In this document: piece by piece, positions 8,301 to 11,277 of the stretch
Layout of the letters: each line of letters opens with the position of its first letter
Position numbering within the stretch: the stretch's first letter is position 1
DNA from: an uncultured Pedobacter sp.
Lineage (GTDB): Bacteria; Bacteroidota; Bacteroidia; Sphingobacteriales; Sphingobacteriaceae
Direction of reading: 5' to 3'
DNA: 11,277 bases
Assembly: GCF_946479715.1 (NCBI RefSeq)
Contig: NZ_CAMLHF010000183.1
Location: 1 to 11,277 of the forward strand
Made by a program: the position numbers and the translations under genes
Notes under the pieces: model-generated
The model's input: the letters and a program-made list of their open reading frames with translations, nothing else
Database searches by the model: none
What the model was told of the DNA's origin: nothing

Positions 8301-8663
8301 CCTTCGGTTCTGGGTACCATATCCAACAACCACTACTTCATCCAGTCCCTGTGTATCTTCTGCAAGCGTAATGTTTATTGTACTTTGGTTCCCAACGGTA
8401 ATTTGTTGGGTAACAAACCCGGTATAGCTAATTATAAGCACATCTCCGCTTTTTGCAGAAATAGCATAATTACCAGTTTCATTTGTAGCGGTTCCAATTT
8501 TGGTTCCTTTAATCAAAACACTAGCCATAGGTATCCCCTGCCCTTTGGCATCTACTACCCGTCCAGATATTTTAGTGGTTTGGCCTGATACAGTAAGCAT
8601 GGCTATGCTTAAAATTAACGTTAGCAGGACTTGACTAACGTACTTTTGGTAAAGTCTTTTCAT
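5367..8663 (-). CDS. SusC/RagA-family TonB-dependent outer-membrane transporter (NanO-like role likely)
   Basis: Complete 1098-residue protein. In order it has: a signal peptide (about 1-28, ending VSGQ); a carboxypeptidase-regulatory-like beta-sandwich (about 31-100, ISGRVVDAKGQGIPMASVLIKG...); a TonB box region LDEVVVVGYG (107-116); a plug domain (about 120-235) with the SusC hallmark LLKDASATAIYGARA (207-221) and VILITTKTG; and a long beta-barrel ending in Phe (GVQVGF), the usual Omp85/BAM recognition end. There is no N-terminal STN signalling domain, so an anti-sigma/ECF signalling route is not indicated. It is the first gene of the operon and imports ligand handed over by the SusD-like lid, probably sialic acid or a sialylated oligosaccharide, as with NanO. 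The start at 8663 gives a clean signal peptide. Upstream is A-rich without a Shine-Dalgarno sequence, which is normal in Bacteroidota. Ligand identity is inferred. Confidence 0.94.
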   Translation of the reverse strand: MKRLYQKYVSQVLLTLILSIAMLTVSGQTTKISGRVVDAKGQGIPMASVLIKGTKIGTATNETGNYAISAKSGDVLIISYTGFVTQQITVGNQSTINITLAEDTQGLDEVVVVGYGTQNRRNVTNSIAKLDKEVLASTPRSNIGSALQGTVSGLQVVNSTGQPGASPLILLRGGASINSPGAPLVIVDGVIRAYNDIASENIESVELLKDASATAIYGARANNGVILITTKTGKTGAAQISYKFTGGYNQNREGYQYMDAKDYIYYTRLGYLNAGRSLDQVNASRGLGLSTNPADLATFDIKKYVAGTTTLPAGWGILDDPYGGQIMYKDHGGEVEDVLFRNTYTKDHYLNVTGGNDKGKYFAAFDAYNENGVIVGSNYKRYTGDVNGSYKVKPNIEVSSGVSLSTSSQIGAIGGDVNTLYRNMAIWPTFNPWLDEAKTNPNPGNGVTDGNPLYWLNRLDRSNEVNRVVVNGAVKWDIIPGLYFKATGNAYLYEKLDQSFQKSTQTYANVFSGTIGNSTRNSIYTFARDFQTQYNGILNYTKTLGGKHNFNVMAGGEYYNVNSYAMQVFGQNAPTDDIPTANASTTFAAGSANNYSTKSQYKILSALGRFAYDFDNKYLFTAVFRLDGVSSLAEDNRNGFFPGMSAGWNVHKEDFFINSGISNYISSLKPRISYGENGNVAGLGRYEVQGVYALQTNYNGSAGFLNTGIINSNLRWEKSKTTDVGLDLGLFKDRVSLTFDYYDRRTSDLLTNLDLPSYVGFGSLRTNLGTYQNKGYEFAVNANIFDKGDWKVSAGVNASFVKNKILQLPFNGNDNNRQGGLQIFDPKSGQVVWVGGLQEGQALGDMYGYKQVSIFKDDAEVAAIAGNRTDAIAGITGPNLAAGKNGRITAGDVNWQDVNGDNIIDSRDQVYLGNIFPKWTGGFNTSISYKGLSMYNRWDFAIGHTIYNDLVARTLGNYQGTFNYIELQKQAWSPTNTVTDVPKVYYADQVGGSKQNYTRANNGNAVLNSNNSRFYEKGDYLALREVTLAYTLPNDLVKKSKILSNMKVYITGSNLFYITKFSGPSPEPPVNTDGVVTGIYTGTYPTARSFIMGVQVGF

Positions 8664-8686
8664 TGTTCTTTTGGTTAGGTTTTAGC

Positions 8687-8703
8687 ATTATGTATAACAT
8701 AAT
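8687..8703. promoter_or_regulatory. Palindromic operator 1, upstream of the susC-like gene
   Basis: ATTATGTATAACATAAT is a perfect inverted repeat with 7-bp arms around a central ATA, ending 23 bp before the susC-like start codon. Its core GT-ATA-AC fits the GT-N3-AC half-site arrangement of FadR-type GntR operators. Sixteen bases (8689-8704) recur exactly at 8822-8837 in front of the divergent GntR-family gene. It is probably where that regulator represses the operon; binding is inferred. Confidence 0.72.
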
Positions 8704-8721
8704 AAGACTAAGGTGTGACTT

Positions 8722-8745
8722 ATATTTCTATATTGCAAGAAATAT
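8722..8745. repeat. Inverted repeat in the divergent control region
   Basis: ATATTTCT (8722-8729) and AGAAATAT (8738-8745) form a perfect 8-bp inverted repeat with an 8-bp spacer. It lies between the two operators, about 60 bp upstream of the susC-like start. It does not resemble the GT-N3-AC operators, so it could be the site of a different regulator. The AT-rich content makes a chance origin possible. Confidence 0.4.
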
Positions 8746-8770
8746 TTACATTATTTTTATTAACATTGTA

Positions 8771-8799
8771 TTGAAATAACTGCTTAATCTTTATTTTTA
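8771..8799 (+). promoter_or_regulatory. Candidate Bacteroidota promoter for the GntR regulator
   Basis: TTG at 8771-8773 and TATTTTTA at 8792-8799, separated by 18 bases, approximate the Bacteroidota -33 TTTG and -7 TAnnTTTG boxes. Transcription would begin near 8806 and pass through operator 2 before the regulator start codon, which fits autoregulation. The match is imperfect at the last -7 base and the region is AT-rich, so confidence is low. No convincing equivalent was found for the susC-like gene on the other strand. Confidence 0.25.
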
Positions 8800-8821
8800 G
8801 CTATTTCTACCGACAAAAACA

Positions 8822-8834
8822 TATGTATAACATA
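8822..8834. promoter_or_regulatory. Palindromic operator 2, at the regulator start codon
   Basis: TATGTATAACATA has 5-bp arms around ATA. The surrounding 16 bases (8822-8837) are identical to 8689-8704. The repeat reaches the first base of the regulator's ATG at 8837. An occupied site here would block transcription just downstream of the candidate promoter, so the regulator probably represses itself. This is inferred from position and palindrome only. Confidence 0.68.
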
Positions 8835-8836
8835 AT

Positions 8837-9541
8837 ATGACGCCTAACCCTACTGAATCCCTCATTCAATTAGATACCAGTTCTCTGGTTGATAAAGTTG
8901 AAGCCAACCTTGTTAAGCTCCTCGTAGAAAGGAAATTAAGGGTTGGTGATATTATACCTACAGAATTAGACCTATCCAGGAGCTTGGGAGTAAGCCGTAC
9001 TGTTGTGCGCGAAGCACTTTTAAGGTTACGAATGATGGGCCTTATAGACACCAAGAAAAAGAAGGGCTCTGTAATTACAAGTCCTGATATCTTCGGTATT
9101 ATGAGCAAAAGCATGAATCCTCATATTCTGGATCAGGATACACTTAGAGAAATATTTGAACTAAGGCTGGTACTGGAAATAGGAATGGCCGACCTCCTTT
9201 TTCAACGTGTCACTCCAAAAGATATAGAAGAACTAAAAGAGATTGTAAAAACTGAGCCTGATACTGCAAAAGACCATATATTCCATATAGATCACGAGAT
9301 TATATTTCACGGAAAGCTTTACGAAATAGCAGGTAATGAAACGCTAAAACGATTTCAAAAAATGCTGTTACCTATTTTTGATTATGTACACAACAGTGGT
9401 TTATTGAAAAAACCAGCTCAAATTCAAAAATTTGTATCCCATAAGGGGCTAATTGACATCCTTGAAAATGGCTCTCCTGAGCTATTTAGAAACGGCATGA
9501 GAAATCACCTTGAAAACCATTTCTTAAGGATCTTTAGTTAA
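8837..9541 (+). CDS. GntR/FadR-family transcriptional regulator with FCD domain (NanR-like)
   Basis: Complete 234-residue regulator. Residues about 16-83 form the GntR winged helix, with the recognition helix region SRTVVREALLRL (53-64) and a basic wing (KKKKGSVI, 73-80). Residues about 102-230 form an all-helical FCD ligand-binding domain. FHGKLYEIAGN (157-167) contains His158; His202 (SHKGL) and His224 (MRNHL) fit the other two metal-binding histidines. The usual Asp four residues before the first His is Glu154 here. FadR-type regulators bind as dimers and release DNA on binding an organic acid; NanR, the sialic acid repressor of E. coli, belongs to this group. Divergent transcription from the sialic acid operon and the two shared palindromes support it as the local repressor responding to sialic acid or a derivative. 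The start is fixed by an in-frame TAA at 8828-8830. The effector is inferred. Confidence 0.88.
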   Translation: MTPNPTESLIQLDTSSLVDKVEANLVKLLVERKLRVGDIIPTELDLSRSLGVSRTVVREALLRLRMMGLIDTKKKKGSVITSPDIFGIMSKSMNPHILDQDTLREIFELRLVLEIGMADLLFQRVTPKDIEELKEIVKTEPDTAKDHIFHIDHEIIFHGKLYEIAGNETLKRFQKMLLPIFDYVHNSGLLKKPAQIQKFVSHKGLIDILENGSPELFRNGMRNHLENHFLRIFS

Positions 9542-9546
9542 TTTAT

Positions 9547-9578
9547 TAAAACAATCAGGCTTTAACTTGGTTGTTTTA
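9547..9578 (+). terminator. Hairpin between the regulator and trehalose genes, possible terminator
   Basis: TAAAACAA (9547-9554) and TTGTTTTA (9571-9578) pair perfectly. Pairing continues inward through 9559/9566 with two G-U wobbles, giving a stem of about 13 bp and a 6-base loop (9560-9565). It begins 5 bases after the regulator stop, and its 3' arm ends in U-rich sequence. The trehalose gene starts only 7 bases later. It may terminate the regulator transcript or modulate translation of the next gene; no separate U-tract follows. Confidence 0.4.
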
Positions 9579-9585
9579 GTATAAT

Positions 9586-11277
9586 ATGCTAACTAATAAC
9601 AAAACAATCATCCTATCAAACCGTTTACCGGTTAAGATTACAGAACAAAATGGCGAATATATACTTCGATCTAGTGAAGGCGGACTGGCTACAGGCCTGG
9701 GTTCCGTTTATAAACAAGGGAACAATGTCTGGATCGGCTGGCCTGGTATAGATGTTCCAAAAGAGCGACAGGGAGAAGTTAAAAAACTACTTGCATCGCT
9801 TAATCTTATTCCTGTTTTTTTAACCACAGACGAAATTAATTTATACTACGAAGGATTTTCGAACGAAATACTTTGGCCTGTTTTTCACTACCTTACTACA
9901 TACGCAAACTTTGAGCAGGACTACTGGGATTCGTACAAATCTGTAAATGAAAAGTTTAAAGATGCAGCAATAGAAGCTGTTAATGATGGCGACACCATCT
10001 GGATACATGACTATCAGCTACTTCTTTTACCCTGTCTGATTAGAAGAGAAAAGCCTTTAGTTACCATCGGTTTCTTTCAGCATATACCTTTTCCCTCATA
10101 TGAAATTTTCAGACTGATCCCATGGAGAGAAGAGCTTATTTCGGGTATGCTTGGAGCAGATTTGCTGGGCTTCCATACCTTTGATGATGTAAGGCACTTC
10201 CTAAGTGCTGCATCAAGGCTATCAACCAGCAAGTTATCAGATAATGTTATCATTCACAAGGACCGACAAGTTGTGGTAGAAGCCTTTCCTATGGGAATTG
10301 ACGCAGATAAATTTGAAGAACTAACTAAGCATGCAAAAGTAGCTAAGCACTCAGCTTCATTTAAAGCAAGCCAGGAAGGTCTTAAAATAATCCTGACCAT
10401 TGACAGATTAGATTATAGTAAAGGTATCATTCAGCGTTTACAAGCTTTAGAACTGTTACTGCAGCTCCATCCAGAATATAAAGAAAAGATAGCACTGTAC
10501 ATGATTGTAGTGCCATCAAGAGATACTGTTCCGAAGTATAAAGAGCTTAGAGATCATATTGATCAGCTGGTAGGCAATATTAATGCAAGGTTCAGGACAA
10601 TAGATTGGGTACCTATTCATTATTTCTACAGGTCATTTTCTGTTGAATTTCTTTCGGCTCTATACAGCACCGCCGACATCTGCCTGGTAACACCGATGCG
10701 CGATGGAATGAATCTGGTAAGTAAGGAATATGTTGCCTCACGTACAAATAACGACGGTGTTTTAGTTTTAAGCGAAATGGCTGGAGCATCTAAAGAATTA
10801 AATGATGCATTAATTGTTAACCCTAATAACATTGGCGACATTATGCGGGCAATTGTACGGGCAATAGATATGCCTATTGACGAGCAAAATGCTCGGATGT
10901 CAAGCATGAGGCATATCGTTAAAAAGTTCAACATCCACCTGTGGGTTAAAAATTTTATGGATAAACTAAAAGAAGTAAAACAATTGCAAGAATCTCTATT
11001 AACAAAACATGCAGTACAATCGGTAAAAGACCAAATAGCGCTAGATTATAAAAAATCAAAAGATCGATATATATTTTTAGATTACGATGGCACTCTGGTG
11101 GGTTTTCATGGCGATATCGACAAGGCTTCGCCAGATCAGGAGCTTTATGATATACTAAATAAACTGAGTTCGGATCCAGCAAATCGAGTAATACTGATCA
11201 GTGGTCGCAGATATCAAACCCTACAACAATGGTTCGGACATTTAAATCTGGATATGATTGCAGAGCATGGTGCATGG
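9586..11277 (+). CDS. otsA: Bifunctional trehalose-6-phosphate synthase/phosphatase (partial)
   Basis: The first 564 residues are present; the right edge cuts the gene. Residues about 5-463 are a GT20 trehalose-6-phosphate synthase, which joins UDP-glucose and glucose-6-phosphate. Motifs are SNRLPV (11-16), GGLATGL (32-38), WIGWPG (49-54), HDYQLLLLP (141-149), FQHIPFPS (164-171), [11 protein letters not shown] (195-205), DRLDYSKG (273-280, with Arg274 and Lys279 as phosphate/UDP contacts), [11 protein letters not shown] (372-382) and LSEMAGA (395-401). After a short linker, a HAD phosphatase domain starts with DYDGT (499-503; Asp499 nucleophile, Asp501 general acid) and ISGR (538-541), as in OtsB. 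The two-domain TPS-TPP fusion converts substrates to trehalose in one polypeptide, useful in osmotic and desiccation stress. An in-frame TAG at 9577-9579 fixes the start. It lies 44 bp after the regulator but has no clear functional link to sialic acid use. Confidence 0.95.
   Translation, partial: MLTNNKTIILSNRLPVKITEQNGEYILRSSEGGLATGLGSVYKQGNNVWIGWPGIDVPKERQGEVKKLLASLNLIPVFLTTDEINLYYEGFSNEILWPVFHYLTTYANFEQDYWDSYKSVNEKFKDAAIEAVNDGDTIWIHDYQLLLLPCLIRREKPLVTIGFFQHIPFPSYEIFRLIPWREELISGMLGADLLGFHTFDDVRHFLSAASRLSTSKLSDNVIIHKDRQVVVEAFPMGIDADKFEELTKHAKVAKHSASFKASQEGLKIILTIDRLDYSKGIIQRLQALELLLQLHPEYKEKIALYMIVVPSRDTVPKYKELRDHIDQLVGNINARFRTIDWVPIHYFYRSFSVEFLSALYSTADICLVTPMRDGMNLVSKEYVASRTNNDGVLVLSEMAGASKELNDALIVNPNNIGDIMRAIVRAIDMPIDEQNARMSSMRHIVKKFNIHLWVKNFMDKLKEVKQLQESLLTKHAVQSVKDQIALDYKKSKDRYIFLDYDGTLVGFHGDIDKASPDQELYDILNKLSSDPANRVILISGRRYQTLQQWFGHLNLDMIAEHGAW

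Noticed and set aside
8220..8588. 122-codon plus-strand open frame opposite the 5' part of the susC-like gene
   Set aside because: It is antisense to the conserved carboxypeptidase-like and plug regions; its product is low-complexity and resembles no family.
8703..8710. TAGTCTTA on the minus strand as a -7 box for the susC-like gene
   Set aside because: No TTTG-like box occurs at the required spacing upstream; the nearest TTG (8736-8738) is about 25 bases away.
8723..8809. Direct repeat TATTTCTA at 8723-8730 and 8802-8809
   Set aside because: Only 8 bp, in very AT-rich DNA, with unrelated flanks; easily due to chance.
9580..9585. TATAAT directly before the trehalose synthase ATG
   Set aside because: It would place the transcription start inside the coding sequence, there is no matching -35 box, and Bacteroidota do not use this consensus.
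10626..11182. Two minus-strand open frames opposite the trehalose synthase gene
   Set aside because: Both overlap the conserved GT20 and HAD coding sequence on the other strand, and neither product has recognisable features.
1..11277. A mobile element, phage, CRISPR or defence system
   Set aside because: No transposase, integrase, nuclease, tRNA attachment site or regularly spaced repeats were seen; all genes fit catabolic, regulatory or stress roles.

Overview
The window comes from a Bacteroidota genome, most likely a Sphingobacteriaceae/Pedobacter-like bacterium. The evidence is a SusC/SusD pair with typical signatures, lipoprotein signals ending in Cys, AT-rich spacers without Shine-Dalgarno sequences, and moderately low GC. 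The genus is inferred from overall character only.

Positions 1-8663 (minus strand) hold six tightly spaced genes that read as one sialic acid (N-acetylneuraminate) utilisation locus. In transcription order they are: a SusC-type TonB-dependent outer-membrane transporter, a SusD-type surface lipoprotein, an N-acetylneuraminate lyase (NanA), a secreted kelch-propeller sialic acid mutarotase that is circularly permuted relative to E. coli NanM/YjhT, an MFS transporter of the anion:cation symporter type, and the start of a lipoprotein that looks like the N-terminal domain of a sialidase and runs off the left edge. Together they suggest a route: the sialidase releases sialic acid at the surface, SusCD carries it across the outer membrane, the mutarotase equilibrates its anomers in the periplasm, the MFS protein imports it, and the lyase splits it into ManNAc and pyruvate. 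Genes for the later steps (ManNAc epimerase or kinase, deacetylase, deaminase) are not in the window.

Positions 8664-8836 form a divergent control region. It contains two copies of an exact 16-bp sequence built on the palindrome TATGT-ATA-ACATA. One lies just upstream of the susC-like start. The other overlaps the start codon of the divergent regulator. A separate 8+8-bp inverted repeat lies between them.

Positions 8837-9541 (plus strand) encode a GntR/FadR-family (FCD) repressor, the likely NanR-like sensor for the locus. After a 44-bp gap containing a hairpin, 9586-11277 (plus strand) encodes a trehalose-6-phosphate synthase (GT20) fused to the start of a HAD trehalose-6-phosphate phosphatase domain, truncated by the right edge. 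This gene has no evident metabolic link to the sialic acid genes.

No RNA genes, insertion sequences, integrase genes or CRISPR arrays were seen. No gap between genes exceeds about 175 bases.
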